Of a stretch of DNA of 64,000 nt, positions 27,695 through 36,682 are shown piece after piece. The notes below the pieces were generated by a model. The model searched no databases. It saw only the letters and a program-made list of their open reading frames with translations, and was not told where the DNA came from. Made by a program: the position numbers and the translations under genes. The stretch's first letter is position 1. Every line of letters starts with the position of its first letter. The stretch is from NCBI RefSeq assembly GCF_015674855.1, contig NZ_JADMLG010000004.1:310001-374000 (forward strand). The letters are read 5' to 3'. The DNA comes from Nocardia bovistercoris (GTDB taxonomy: Bacteria; Actinomycetota; Actinomycetes; Mycobacteriales; Mycobacteriaceae).

Positions 27695-28904
27695 TGCCGC
27701 GATAGGTGATCAGGACCTTCTCCCCGATGCGGATGCTCCAGCCCGGCGCGAGTTCGGTGGTCGCGGTGCCGATGCGGGTCCAGGAATCCGCGCCGGGCGC
27801 GGCGATGTAGGTGCCCGCGGGGGTGCCTGCGTCGCGGACGTAGACCTTGCCGCGTTCCACCGTGACGAAGGCGTGGATTCGGGAGACGTGGCGGTCGCGC
27901 GGCACCTCGAGCGGGGTGGCGACGGCATTGCGGACCGATTCGTCGCCGGTAGGCGCGCGCCCGATCACATACGGACGGTCCAAGGGGTATGCGGTGTCCT
28001 CGTGGACGAGGGCGCCGGGTGCGCTGGAACCGTCGCCGGAGGTGTTCGGGCGGGCCGGGCGGGTTCGGGACTCGTCGGGCGGCACGTCCTTGTGCAGGGG
28101 GATGGAATGCGCGGAGGCGGGGGTGTACGACCAGGGCTGGGACATGGCCTTGGTGCCGACCGCGTCGTCCTCGGAGATCCGACGCGGATGGGCGGGTCTG
28201 GCGGCGGTGCGCGGCGGACCGGAGCGTTCGGTCGGCGCGCGTTCCAACTCGGCGGTCGCGCGATGCGCGGCGGGAGTGTGGCCGGTGGGAGCGTGCTCGG
28301 CGGCGCGCGGCGCGGGTTCGGCGTACTCCTCGAGCATCTCGAATCCGGCGGGTGCGGTCTGCGTCGACTCGGGCGGGTCCGCGCTCGTCGCCTGCGGTTC
28401 CTCGGTGCGCACGCGGCTCGACTTCACCGACCGGCGCGCCACCCGGTATTCGAATCCGCCGCCGGGGACCACGCCCGCGCGCAGGTCGGTGCGTGGGTGC
28501 ACGGTCAGTTCGGCGCCGGTGTCGGCGCCGATGGCGATGCTGCGCACCGGTTCGCGCACGATCTCGTCGACCCAGGTGAACGCGCGCGCCCCCGAAATTC
28601 GGCGGACGCCCTCCGCGCCGCGGATCTCGGCGATCACCGGACCGCGCAGGAGGATGACGGTGCCGTCGGAGGTGGGGGCGAGCACGCCGAACGGCGGTGG
28701 TTCGGAGCCGCCCGCGAAGACGACGGCGGCCAGCCGCTGCGCGATCGCCGCGCCGGGATGGTCGGTGTCGGCGACGGCCTCGATGGCGCCGAGAATGCGT
28801 TCGGTGGAGGCGGTTTCGCCCGCGAGATAGACCACGACCGCGCCGAAGCGCGCGATCAGGCCGTCACCCGGCGCGATGCCGACGGTCGAGGGGCTCGTTG
28901 GCAC
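27678..28904 (-). CDS. FHA-domain protein
   Basis: A 408-residue protein. The N-terminal ~150 residues form an unrecognised domain rich in G/V/A; the middle is proline- and alanine-rich and looks disordered. The C-terminal ~100 residues are an FHA domain (YVIGRAP, RHVSRIHA, VRDAGTPAGTYI), which would read phosphothreonine, so it may answer to Pkn kinases such as the one at 7012. I chose GTG at 28904, not the upstream ATG at 28940, because AAGGAGG lies six bases before it. N-terminal organisation resembles proteins beside ESX loci, but this is only a guess. Confidence 0.75.
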   Translation of the reverse strand: MPTSPSTVGIAPGDGLIARFGAVVVYLAGETASTERILGAIEAVADTDHPGAAIAQRLAAVVFAGGSEPPPFGVLAPTSDGTVILLRGPVIAEIRGAEGVRRISGARAFTWVDEIVREPVRSIAIGADTGAELTVHPRTDLRAGVVPGGGFEYRVARRSVKSSRVRTEEPQATSADPPESTQTAPAGFEMLEEYAEPAPRAAEHAPTGHTPAAHRATAELERAPTERSGPPRTAARPAHPRRISEDDAVGTKAMSQPWSYTPASAHSIPLHKDVPPDESRTRPARPNTSGDGSSAPGALVHEDTAYPLDRPYVIGRAPTGDESVRNAVATPLEVPRDRHVSRIHAFVTVERGKVYVRDAGTPAGTYIAAPGADSWTRIGTATTELAPGWSIRIGEKVLITYRGTAPPS

Positions 28905-28997
28905 TCGGCCTCCTTCCCGCGCATGGTCGGCGTCCAGCATAGTGCGGCGTCGACCGCCCGACCTGTGAGTCGCCGGGGTGCGAGCGCGCGGACCCGT

Positions 28998-29062
28998 CGA
29001 ACGCGGTTCGTGTCAAACGACGTTCGCATCTGCGTACTCTCGGGCCATGGCACTGTGCAGTG
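28998..29062. promoter_or_regulatory. Two short palindromes in the FHA-TetR divergent region
   Basis: CGAAC-GCG-GTTCG (28998-29010) and CACTG-TG-CAGTG (29051-29062) lie between the divergent FHA and TetR genes. Either could be the TetR protein's own operator. Confidence 0.35.
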
Positions 29063-29111
29063 AGCGATCCACGAGCCCCGATGCCACCGCGGCCCGAGCC
29101 GGTGAGCGACT

Positions 29112-29705
29112 ATGAGCGCCGCGCCGGTCAGCCGCAGGACCAGACCCGCCAAGGCGCCGCTCAGCCGCGCGGTGATCGTCGAGACGGGGTTGCGCATTCT
29201 CGACACCGACGGCGCGGCGGCGCTGACCATGCGGCGAGTCGCCCAGGAACTCGACACCGGCGCGGCGTCTTTATACGTCTACGTCGCCAATCGCGACGAT
29301 CTGATGGTCGCCATGCTCGACGACGTGATCGACGCGGTGCCCGAACCCGATGGCGAGGACTGGCGTGCGCGGCTCGTCACGCTGATCGAAGATGCCATGG
29401 TCGCGATCGGGCGCCATCAGGGTCTGGCGCTGGTAGCCCTCGGATCGGCTCCCACCGAGACCGTGCGGTCGCGGCTGCTCGACCGGATGCGAGCGCTGCT
29501 CGCCGAGGCCGGGGTGGATTCGCGCACCGGCGCGTGGGCCGTCGACCTGCTGTATCTGCATCTCGTGGCCGCCGTGGCCGATCGTGGCGCGACCGATGCC
29601 GTCACCGCCGCGCGCCACGCCGAGCCGTCCGAAGACGATGCGGCTCGCGCGCGCTGGTCGCTGCGGGTGTTGATCGACGGAATTGTGGCGACACCGGCGG
29701 GGTGA
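29112..29705 (+). CDS. TetR-family transcriptional regulator
   Basis: A 197-residue TetR-type repressor. The N-terminal helix-turn-helix reads LTMRRVAQELDTGAASLYVYVANRDDLM, typical of TetR proteins (the SLYxxVxxRDDL form). The C-terminal ligand domain is not assignable. It is divergent from the FHA gene, with two candidate palindromes in between, and 18 bases ahead of the acetyltransferase gene, which may be in the same transcript. Confidence 0.88.
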   Translation: MSAAPVSRRTRPAKAPLSRAVIVETGLRILDTDGAAALTMRRVAQELDTGAASLYVYVANRDDLMVAMLDDVIDAVPEPDGEDWRARLVTLIEDAMVAIGRHQGLALVALGSAPTETVRSRLLDRMRALLAEAGVDSRTGAWAVDLLYLHLVAAVADRGATDAVTAARHAEPSEDDAARARWSLRVLIDGIVATPAG

Positions 29706-29723
29706 ACGGGCAATACTGCGGCG

Positions 29724-30257
29724 ATGACGATCCGTGCGGCCGTCGAGGCCGATCTGCCGGAACTCCAGGACATCGAGAACGATGCGGGCGAACTGTTCGC
29801 CGAGATCGGGATGCTCGACATCGCCGAGGACGAACCGCCCTCGCTGGCCCGGTTGCGCGAATTCGCGGACGCGGGACGGGCCTGGGTCTGGGTGGACGAG
29901 GACGACCGGCCGGTCGGTTATCTGGTGCTCGGCATCGTTGACGGGAGCGCGCACGTCGAGCAGGTTTCGGTGCGTCGCGCGTTCGCCGGGCGGCGGATCG
30001 GGGTGCGGCTGATCGAATACGCCGCCCGGTGGGCAGTCGGGCGCGGGATGCTGGACATGACGCTGACCACATTCAGCGCGGTGCCATGGAACGGGCCGTA
30101 TTACGAACGGCTCGGGTTCCGGGTGATTCCGGTGGCGGTGCTGACTCCGGAGCTGCGGGCGATCCGTGCGGCGGAGATCGATGCCGGTCTGGACTGCGCA
30201 CCGCGCGTTGCGATGCGGGCCGCGTTGGCTGACCTGATCGGTCCGGTTGCGGGGTGA
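29724..30257 (+). CDS. GNAT-family N-acetyltransferase
   Basis: A 177-residue GNAT protein. Motif A is present as VEQVSVRRAFAGRRIGVRLIEYA, with the acetyl-CoA pyrophosphate loop R-x-x-G-R-I-G, and motif B as YYERLGFRVI. The acceptor cannot be told. The last ~25 codons (LADLIGPVAG and just before) are the first, coding copy of the repeat array that continues to 30743. Confidence 0.85.
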   Translation: MTIRAAVEADLPELQDIENDAGELFAEIGMLDIAEDEPPSLARLREFADAGRAWVWVDEDDRPVGYLVLGIVDGSAHVEQVSVRRAFAGRRIGVRLIEYAARWAVGRGMLDMTLTTFSAVPWNGPYYERLGFRVIPVAVLTPELRAIRAAEIDAGLDCAPRVAMRAALADLIGPVAG

Positions 30258-30743
30258 GCGTGGTGGATCGGCGGGGCTGCGGGTGGTCGCGTCGACACTG
30301 CGGGTGGCGGTGCGGGCCGCGCCGGCTGATCTCATCGGTCCAGTTCCGGGGCGAGCGCGGTGGATCGGTGGGGTGCAGGTGATGGCGTCGGCACTGCGGG
30401 CCGCGGGTGGCGGTGCGGGCCGCTGACCGATCTGATCGGTCCGGTCGCGGGGTGGGCGCGGTGGATCGGCGGTTCGGGTGGTGGCGTTGACACTGCGCGC
30501 CGCGGGTGGCGGTGGGGCCGGGCTGGCTGATCTCATTCGATCCGGTTCCGGGCGCGGTGGATCGGCGGAGGTCAGGTGGTGGCGTCGGCACTGCGGGCCG
30601 CAGGTGGCGGTGGGGGCCGCGCTGGCTGATCTGATCGGTGCGGTTTCGTGGTGGGTGTGGTGGTTCGGGTGGTGCGTCGACACTGCGACGCGGGTGGCGG
30701 TGGGGGCCGCGCGGGCTGATCTCATTTGTCCGGTTCCGAGGTG
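30186..30743. repeat. Imperfect tandem repeat of a 90-103-bp unit, about six copies
   Basis: A landmark GCTGA-C/T-CTNATCGGTCC recurs at about 30228, 30325, 30422, 30525, 30625 and 30715. The first copy is the 3' end of the GNAT gene and the last lies in the 3' end of the convergent HxlR gene, so the 464-base intergenic gap is entirely repeat. No other gene is present in it. Confidence 0.85.
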
Positions 30744-31186
30744 AGGACGGTGAGGTCGGCGGGGGTGCAGGTGGTGGCGTCGGCGGTGACGAGTGCGGCG
30801 ACTACGGGTTTGCCGGTGCTGGTCTGCACGAGCTGAACGGTGGGGCGGTTCGGGCCGGTGAGGTGGCGGTCGCCCCATTGCATGAGGCCGACGACCACCG
30901 GGTACAGCTCCCAGGCGATGGGGGTCGGCCGGTATTCGCTGCGTTCGCGGCGGCCTTCGTCGCGGTAGGGGATCCGGTCGACCAGTCCGTGCTCGGCCAT
31001 TTCGGCCAGGCGGCGGCTGAGTACCGATGTGGAGACGCCGAGGTGTTGCTGGATGTCCTCGAAGCGGTGCACGCCGTTGAACATCTCGCGCAGCACGAGC
31101 AGGGTCCATCGGCTGCCGACCACGTCGAGTGCCCGGACCACGGGGCAATTGTCCAGGTCGACCGATGTCCACTCCATGGTTCGCAT
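30722..31186 (-). CDS. HxlR-family transcriptional regulator
   Basis: A 154-residue winged-helix protein: DNCPVVRALDVVGSRWTLLVLREM, then FEDIQQHLGVSTSVLSRRLAEMAEHGLV, is the HxlR signature, with the N-terminal cysteine often found in redox- or electrophile-sensing members. Start ATG 31186 (or 31177 in frame). It is divergent from the enoyl-CoA hydratase gene, with a striking double palindrome in the 71-base gap, so it most likely controls that gene and itself. Its 3' end merges with the tandem-repeat array. Confidence 0.88.
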   Translation of the reverse strand: MRTMEWTSVDLDNCPVVRALDVVGSRWTLLVLREMFNGVHRFEDIQQHLGVSTSVLSRRLAEMAEHGLVDRIPYRDEGRRERSEYRPTPIAWELYPVVVGLMQWGDRHLTGPNRPTVQLVQTSTGKPVVAALVTADATTCTPADLTVLTSEPDK

Positions 31187-31196
31187 TCTAACCGTT

Positions 31197-31245
31197 GAGT
31201 TCTGTTGTAGAAGTCAGCTAGATTCTGAGTTCTACAACAGAACTC
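31197..31245. promoter_or_regulatory. Paired operator between HxlR and enoyl-CoA hydratase genes
   Basis: GAGTTCTGTTGTAGAA (31197-31212) is repeated as a perfect 16-bp inverted copy at 31230-31245. Each half contains TTCT-N5-AGAA, itself a dyad. A possible plus-strand promoter, TTGAGT (31195) with TAGATT (31219), lies within it. Confidence 0.65.
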
Positions 31246-31257
31246 AGGAGTGTGCCC

Positions 31258-32106
31258 ATGTCGGACCGGTATGCCGCGCTGGCCGTTCGCCGCGAACGCG
31301 GCGTCGCCTTCGTCACCATCGACCACCCGCCCGTCAACCTCGTCGACGAGGTCCTCGTCGCCGACCTGGACCGGCTGCACGGCGACCTGGTCGCCGACGC
31401 CGACACCCGCGTGGTCGTGTTCCAGAGCGCGAACCCCGAATACTTCCTCGCCCACGGTGATATGCGTCTCATCACCGAACAGGCCGCGCTCGAGGCATAC
31501 CTCGCTGGCCCCGGACTCGACCTGTTCCAGCGCTACCGCGACCTGTCGCAGGTCACCATCGCCAAGATCACCGGAAGGTCGAGGGGCGGCGGCGCGGAAT
31601 TCCTGCTGCACCTCGACCTGCGCTACGCGGCGCTCGAGAACGCGTGGTTCGGGCAGCCCGAGGTGAGTCTCGGCATCTTCCCCGGCAGCGGCGGCACCGA
31701 ACTGCTGCCGCCGCTGCTCGGGCGTTCCCGCGCGCTCGAAGTCATCCTCGGTGGCGGGCGCTACGACGCGGCCACCGCCGAACGCTACGGCTGGATCGAC
31801 CGCGCGCTCCCGGCCGCCGAACTCGACGAGTTCGTCGACGACCTCGCCCACCGCATCGCCGCCCAGCCTCCGTCCGCCGTCGCCGCCGCCCGCGCGGCCG
31901 TCGACGCCGCCGCACCGCGACCCGAATCGGCGGGAGCGCGCACGGCTGAACTGCTGTTGCCGCTGTTCACCGGCCCCGACGCCCGGCGCCGCACGGAAGC
32001 GGCGCTCGCCGCGGGAGCGCAGACCCGTGCGGGTGAACGCGATTTGGAGGGGCTCATCGAACGCAGCCGGGTGGCGTCGGAAGCGGGAGTGCCGTCGGTC
32101 GGATGA
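31258..32106 (+). CDS. Enoyl-CoA hydratase/isomerase-family protein
   Basis: A 282-residue crotonase-fold protein. The oxyanion-hole segments are present (FLAHGDM and SRGGGAEFLLHLDLRYA), and FGQPEVSLGIFPGSGGTELLPPLLG carries the conserved second catalytic-region motif with glutamate in PEVSLG. It acts on an acyl-CoA thioester; whether hydratase or isomerase cannot be decided. AGGAG at 31246-31250 is seven bases before the ATG at 31258 (GTG at 31252 is too close). Probably under HxlR control. Confidence 0.85.
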   Translation: MSDRYAALAVRRERGVAFVTIDHPPVNLVDEVLVADLDRLHGDLVADADTRVVVFQSANPEYFLAHGDMRLITEQAALEAYLAGPGLDLFQRYRDLSQVTIAKITGRSRGGGAEFLLHLDLRYAALENAWFGQPEVSLGIFPGSGGTELLPPLLGRSRALEVILGGGRYDAATAERYGWIDRALPAAELDEFVDDLAHRIAAQPPSAVAAARAAVDAAAPRPESAGARTAELLLPLFTGPDARRRTEAALAAGAQTRAGERDLEGLIERSRVASEAGVPSVG

Positions 32107-32393
32107 CGTTCGACGGGCTTCGTATGCCGGAACGTGCGTAGTCAACGCCCGATCGGGAACCGTCGAGGCCGGGGACTCGGCGTCGTACACACGCGAGTTC
32201 CCGCGGGGCGCCATGCATCGGGGTGTGCGCGCGGCCGATCGCCGCGGCGGGAAGATCCTCGCGCCGTCTCGGTGAAACGGGTATTCGTCTCGGTCGACAT
32301 CTGTCGTTCGCGCCGATGAGATCGCGGTTCGATGGATTCGAGTACTCGGAAGGAGGGGCGTTCGAATCGCGGCGTCGAGCCCGGCCCGGTCGG

Positions 32394-34193
32394 TTAGTTA
32401 CGGTCGATGGCGCTCGCGGTGGCGAAGGCCGCTCTGGCGGCGGGGAGGGCGGCTTCGCGGTCGGCGGGGACGAGGCCGATTCGGGTGCGGCGGTCGAGGA
32501 GGTCTTCGGGGGCGAGGGCGCCCTCGTGGGTGATCGCGTAGGCGAATTCGGCGGCGGTGACGTCGATTCCGGGGGCGACCGGCTCGGCGAGCGTGGGGTC
32601 GGTGCGGGTGGCGTCGTGGATGGCGCCCGCTTGGGAACCGTAGCGTTCGATGAGGATCGGCGGTGCGTCTACGCGGTCCCTGGCTGCCCCGGAGACCGCG
32701 CCTACCAATGGAATTCGGCGGGTGGCGCACGGGCGGGCGGGGAGGTTCGCGGCGCGGACGGCGGCGTCGACCGCGTCCTCGGCCATGCGGCGGTAGGTGG
32801 TGAGTTTGCCGCCGACGACGGTGATCACGCCGGTGGGGGCGTGCAGGATCGCGTGCTCGCGGGAGATGTCGGCGGTGTCGCCCGCCTCGGTGCGCAGCAG
32901 GGGGCGCAGGCCCGCGAAGGACCCTCGGATGTCCTTGCGGGTCAATGGTTCTCGTAGGACGGTGTTGACGGTGTCGAGGAGGAAGTCGATCTCGGTGTCG
33001 GTGGCGGCGGGTTCGTCGGGGACCGGGCCAGGCGCGTCCTCGTCGGTGAGGCCGAGGTACATCCGACCGTGCGGGGCGGGCAGGGCGAAGATGAAACGGC
33101 CGACGCTGCCCGGCACCGGAACCGTCAACGCGGCGGTCGTCGCGCCGAACGCGGCGGCGTCGAACACCAGATGCGTACCGCGCGAGGGGCGCAACTCGAT
33201 GCTCGGGTCGACCTGGTCGGCCCACACGCCCGTCGCGTTCACCACCGCCCGCGCGCGCAGCGACATGGTCTCGCCGGTGCGGGTGTCGCGCAGCACGGCC
33301 GCGTCGCCCGTCACCTCGAGCGCCTCGACGCGAGTGAGGATGCTCGCGCCGTGTGCGGCGGCGGTGCGCGCCACGGTCACGACCAGTCTTGCGTCGTCGA
33401 CGAGTTGACCGTCCCAGGCCAGCAGGGCGCCACTCAGCCCGGCGCGGCGCACGGTGGGGGTCAGGCGCAGCGCCTCGGCGGCGGTCACCCGACGCGACCT
33501 CGGCAGCAGCGACGCCGGGGTGCCCGCCCCGCGCCGCAGCAGGTCGCCCGCGCGGAATCCGGCGCGGATCAGCGTGCGTTCGGCGCGCCCGAGTCCGGGT
33601 AGCAGCGGCACCACCTGCGGAAGTGGGCGCACCAGATGCGGTGCGGTGCGCGCGATCATGATGCCGCGCTCCACCGCGCTCTCGTGCGCGATACCGACGC
33701 GTCCGCTCGCCAGATAGCGCAGCCCGCCGTGCACGAGCTTCGAACTCCACCGACTCGTGCCGAACGCCAGATCGTGTCGCTCGACCAGCACGGTACGCAG
33801 ACCGCGGCTCGCCGCGTCCAGGGCGACGCCGACCCCGGTGATGCCGCCGCCAACCACGAGCACATCGACCTCGGGTGCGTCACCGAGGGCGCGCAATTCG
33901 CGGTCGCGCCGGGCCGCGTCGAGTGCGGAGGGGTCGGTCGCGTCGGGCGTGGAGTTCGCGGTGGCGCCGGGCGTTGGGCGATGGGCCGCGTCGGCCGCGG
34001 AATTCGGGGCCGCGCCGAGAGAGAGATGGCGAGCCGCGTCGGAGGTGGAGTGCGAGGTCGGTGCGGGGCCGAGTGCCGAGGCGGGGGTCGCGCGCTTGAC
34101 CTCGGTGGGAACTAAATCATGGGCCGTATCGGCGGCCGAGTTGCGAGAAGTGTCAGGCGCGGAATCGCCACCGGTCGCCGAGTTCGGGTTCAT
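32394..34193 (-). CDS. glpD: Glycerol-3-phosphate dehydrogenase, FAD-dependent, with unusual N-terminal extension
   Basis: A 599-residue GlpD/GlpA-type flavoenzyme that oxidises glycerol 3-phosphate to dihydroxyacetone phosphate. The FAD motif is at 113-118 (VVGGGI). WSSKLVHGGLRYL, LTDEDAPG and VVGGKLTTYRRMAEDAV are the family signatures. Residues 1-105 are an A/T/S/P-rich extension absent from typical homologues of about 515 residues. It is probably real, because AAAGGA lies six bases before the ATG at 34193 and no other good start occurs before the FAD site. Order glpD-TetR-FAD synthase-lipid kinase equals Rv2249c-Rv2252. Confidence 0.92.
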   Translation of the reverse strand: MNPNSATGGDSAPDTSRNSAADTAHDLVPTEVKRATPASALGPAPTSHSTSDAARHLSLGAAPNSAADAAHRPTPGATANSTPDATDPSALDAARRDRELRALGDAPEVDVLVVGGGITGVGVALDAASRGLRTVLVERHDLAFGTSRWSSKLVHGGLRYLASGRVGIAHESAVERGIMIARTAPHLVRPLPQVVPLLPGLGRAERTLIRAGFRAGDLLRRGAGTPASLLPRSRRVTAAEALRLTPTVRRAGLSGALLAWDGQLVDDARLVVTVARTAAAHGASILTRVEALEVTGDAAVLRDTRTGETMSLRARAVVNATGVWADQVDPSIELRPSRGTHLVFDAAAFGATTAALTVPVPGSVGRFIFALPAPHGRMYLGLTDEDAPGPVPDEPAATDTEIDFLLDTVNTVLREPLTRKDIRGSFAGLRPLLRTEAGDTADISREHAILHAPTGVITVVGGKLTTYRRMAEDAVDAAVRAANLPARPCATRRIPLVGAVSGAARDRVDAPPILIERYGSQAGAIHDATRTDPTLAEPVAPGIDVTAAEFAYAITHEGALAPEDLLDRRTRIGLVPADREAALPAARAAFATASAIDRN

Positions 34194-34332
34194 CACAAGT
34201 CCTTTCCAGTACGAGAGAAGGCGATGGGCCTCGACGGTGCAGCGGGTGCGGTGGTGCGTGGCGGACGCGAGTCGACGCAGCTCCCGATCGTGGGGGAGCT
34301 ACGAGGACTTGCGGTTTCGTGGTGCCGCGGGT

Positions 34333-34932
34333 TCACGGGTGATCCGGTCGCAGGTAGCCCTCGAGTGCATGGGTGAGTTCGATGTCGAGGGCGGGGGCGG
34401 GGAGCAGGTCCGCGACGGTGCCCGCGGATTGGACCGCCGACTGGGCGGTGAGCAGGAGCATGGTCGCCATGCGGGTCGGGTCGCCCGCGCGGATGGAGCC
34501 GTCGGTGTGGCCCGCGGCGATGGTGGTGGCGAACAGGTCGACGAGGGTGCGTTGGTTGCGGCCGAGTCTGCCGAAGACGTAGGTGAGCATGAGGTCGGTG
34601 TCGGTGCGGAAGATCTTGCCGAACAGTGGGTTCGAGCGGATGTGCGCGGCTCCGGTGACGATGCCGCGCACCAGTCTGGCGCGCGCGTCACCCGTGGCGG
34701 GCATGGTGTCGGCGAGGATCGCGCGCAACTCGCGGACCAGGAGTTCGGCGATCAGCGCGCCGGTGTCGGGCCAGCGGCGGTAGACGGTCGGCCTGCTCAC
34801 CCCGGCTCGTCTTGCGACCTCGGTGAGCGTGGTCCTGCGCACCCCGAACTCCGCGACGCAGGCCCGTGCGGCGTCGAAGATCGCCAGGTCGGTGGCCGAG
34901 AGGTCGGGTTCGTCCGTGGCTGGGTTCGACAT
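34333..34932 (-). CDS. TetR-family transcriptional regulator (Rv2250c-like)
   Basis: A 199-residue TetR repressor with helix-turn-helix TTLTEVARRAGVSRPTVYRRWPDTGAL. It lies on the same strand as glpD (139-base gap) and divergent from the AGPS-like gene; a perfect palindrome sits in the divergent gap. Same place as Rv2250c in M. tuberculosis. It likely controls the glycerolipid genes on both sides. ATG 34932 and GTG 34938 are both possible. Confidence 0.88.
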   Translation of the reverse strand: MSNPATDEPDLSATDLAIFDAARACVAEFGVRRTTLTEVARRAGVSRPTVYRRWPDTGALIAELLVRELRAILADTMPATGDARARLVRGIVTGAAHIRSNPLFGKIFRTDTDLMLTYVFGRLGRNQRTLVDLFATTIAAGHTDGSIRAGDPTRMATMLLLTAQSAVQSAGTVADLLPAPALDIELTHALEGYLRPDHP

Positions 34933-35008
34933 GGTCACCGCCGGGTCTCGATGGCGTGGGACGCGAGCGCCCCGATTCGCCGGGTTTCACCAAGATTGTT
35001 CTTACTTC

Positions 35009-35025
35009 TTGACACTCTATGTCAA
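35009..35025. promoter_or_regulatory. Palindromic operator, TetR/AGPS-like divergent region
   Basis: TTGACA-CTCTA-TGTCAA is a perfect 6-bp inverted repeat 10 bases before the AGPS-like start. Both arms read as a -35 box (TTGACA) on one strand, so a bound repressor would block either promoter. Confidence 0.55.
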
Positions 35026-35035
35026 ACTGTAACGC

Positions 35036-36682
35036 ATGGTCGATACCCGGTACGGCGATACACCCGCCCGCGAAAACCAGGGCGCACAGCCGCCCGCAGC
35101 GAGTATGGTGTGGGACGCCTGGGGAATTCCGGCTGGACACCAGCCACTTTCGGCGCAGATCCGTGGTCTGCTCGCTCAGGTCTTCGGTATCTCCGGTGAT
35201 CCGGTGGTGCGTCGCGATGAGGGCGACGTGCCGCTCCGCGAGTCGGCGCTCACGCCGGCTCAACGAGACGGTCTGGTCGCGGTGGTCGGTGTGGGCAACG
35301 TCTCGACCGACCATCACGACCGACTGGTACGCGCGGGCGGAAAAAGCACTCCCGACCTGCTACGTCGCCGACTGGACGGCCTTCAGGACGCGCCCGATGC
35401 CGTGGTGTTCCCGGCCGATCACGAGCAGGTACTCGCGGTGCTGGCGTACTGCGCGGACAACGCCGTCGCGGTCGTCCCCTTCGGCGGCGGCACCAGCGTG
35501 GTCGGCGGCGTCGAACCCGACCGCGGCCGTTTCGCCACCGTGATCGCCCTCGACCTGCGCCGCCTCGACCGCCTGCACGCGGTCGACCCGGTGAGCGGCA
35601 CCGCCACCTTCGGCGCGGGCGTCACCGGGCCGCGTGCCGAGGAACTGCTTGCCGCGCACGGACTCTCGCTCGGCCACTTCCCGCAGAGTTTCGAATTCGC
35701 CAGCATCGGCGGGTTCGCCGCCACGCGATCCTCGGGGCAGGCGTCGGCGGGCTACGGCCGGTTCGACGATATGGTCCAGCGACTGCGAATCGCCACGCCG
35801 AGTGGCGATCTGGAGCTGGGGCACGCGCCGGCCTCGGCCGCGGGACCCGATCTGCGCGAACTGTTCGTCGGCTCCGAAGGCGCGTTCGGTGTGCTCACCG
35901 AGGTCACCGTGCGCGTGCGTCCGCGCCCGGAAACCGTTGTGCATCAGGCATGGTCGTTCCCCGACTTCGCCACCGGCGCCGTGGCGCTGCGCGCGGTGGT
36001 GCAGGCGGGCGCCGCCCCGACCGTGCTCCGCCTGTCCGACGAGGCCGAAACCGGGCTCAACCTGGCGCGTTCCGGCGATATCGGTGGCGGTTCGGTCCAA
36101 GGCTGTCTGGCGATCACCACCTTCGAAGGGACGCGGGCGCATATCGAGAGACGGGTCGCCGAGGCGGAGGCGCTACTGCTCGCGGCCGGTGGCGCCGCGC
36201 TGGGGTCCGCGCCCGCCGAGCAGTGGGAGCACGGACGATTCGCGGCGCCGTACCTGCGGGACGCGCTGCTCGACCTCGGCGTGCTCTGCGAGACGTTGGA
36301 GACCGCGACGAGTTGGTCCGCGCTCGCCGAGGTGAAGGCGAAAGTCACGGCCGCGCTCACCGATTCGCTGTCCGGGCAAGGCACGCCGCCGGTGGTGATG
36401 TGCCACATCTCGCACACCTATCCCACGGGCGCGTCGTTGTATTTCACCGTCGTCGCCAAGCAGACGGACGATCCGCTGACCCAGTGGGGGATCGCCAAGC
36501 GCGCGGCAGGCGACGCCATCGTCGCGGCGGGCGCCACCATCACCCACCACCACGCTGTCGGCACCGATCACCGACCCTGGCTGACCGCCGAGATCGGCGA
36601 ACTCGGGGTGCGGGTGCTGCGCGCGGTCAAGCGGGAACTCGATCCGGTCGGCATCATGAATCCCGGAAAGCTGATCCGGTGA
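35036..36682 (+). CDS. FAD-binding oxidase, alkyldihydroxyacetonephosphate synthase-like (Rv2251-like)
   Basis: A 548-residue VAO/PCMH-fold flavoprotein. N-terminal WDAWGIP, FAD-binding PFGGGTSVVGG, FPQSFEFASIGGFAATRSSGQASAGYGRFDD and C-terminal HHHAVGTDHRPW all match the AGPS group, which replaces an acyl chain with a fatty alcohol to make ether lipids. Whether this organism makes ether lipids is unknown; the mycobacterial homologue has no settled substrate. It overlaps the lipid kinase gene by GTGA at 36679-36682. Confidence 0.85.
   Translation: MVDTRYGDTPARENQGAQPPAASMVWDAWGIPAGHQPLSAQIRGLLAQVFGISGDPVVRRDEGDVPLRESALTPAQRDGLVAVVGVGNVSTDHHDRLVRAGGKSTPDLLRRRLDGLQDAPDAVVFPADHEQVLAVLAYCADNAVAVVPFGGGTSVVGGVEPDRGRFATVIALDLRRLDRLHAVDPVSGTATFGAGVTGPRAEELLAAHGLSLGHFPQSFEFASIGGFAATRSSGQASAGYGRFDDMVQRLRIATPSGDLELGHAPASAAGPDLRELFVGSEGAFGVLTEVTVRVRPRPETVVHQAWSFPDFATGAVALRAVVQAGAAPTVLRLSDEAETGLNLARSGDIGGGSVQGCLAITTFEGTRAHIERRVAEAEALLLAAGGAALGSAPAEQWEHGRFAAPYLRDALLDLGVLCETLETATSWSALAEVKAKVTAALTDSLSGQGTPPVVMCHISHTYPTGASLYFTVVAKQTDDPLTQWGIAKRAAGDAIVAAGATITHHHAVGTDHRPWLTAEIGELGVRVLRAVKRELDPVGIMNPGKLIR

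Noticed and set aside
30186..30743. CRISPR array
   Set aside because: Units are contiguous and imperfect with no alternating unique spacers, and there are no cas genes.
30478..30744. Small plus-strand open frame in the 97-bp repeats
   Set aside because: A translation of the tandem array continuing the GNAT 3' end; no start signal.
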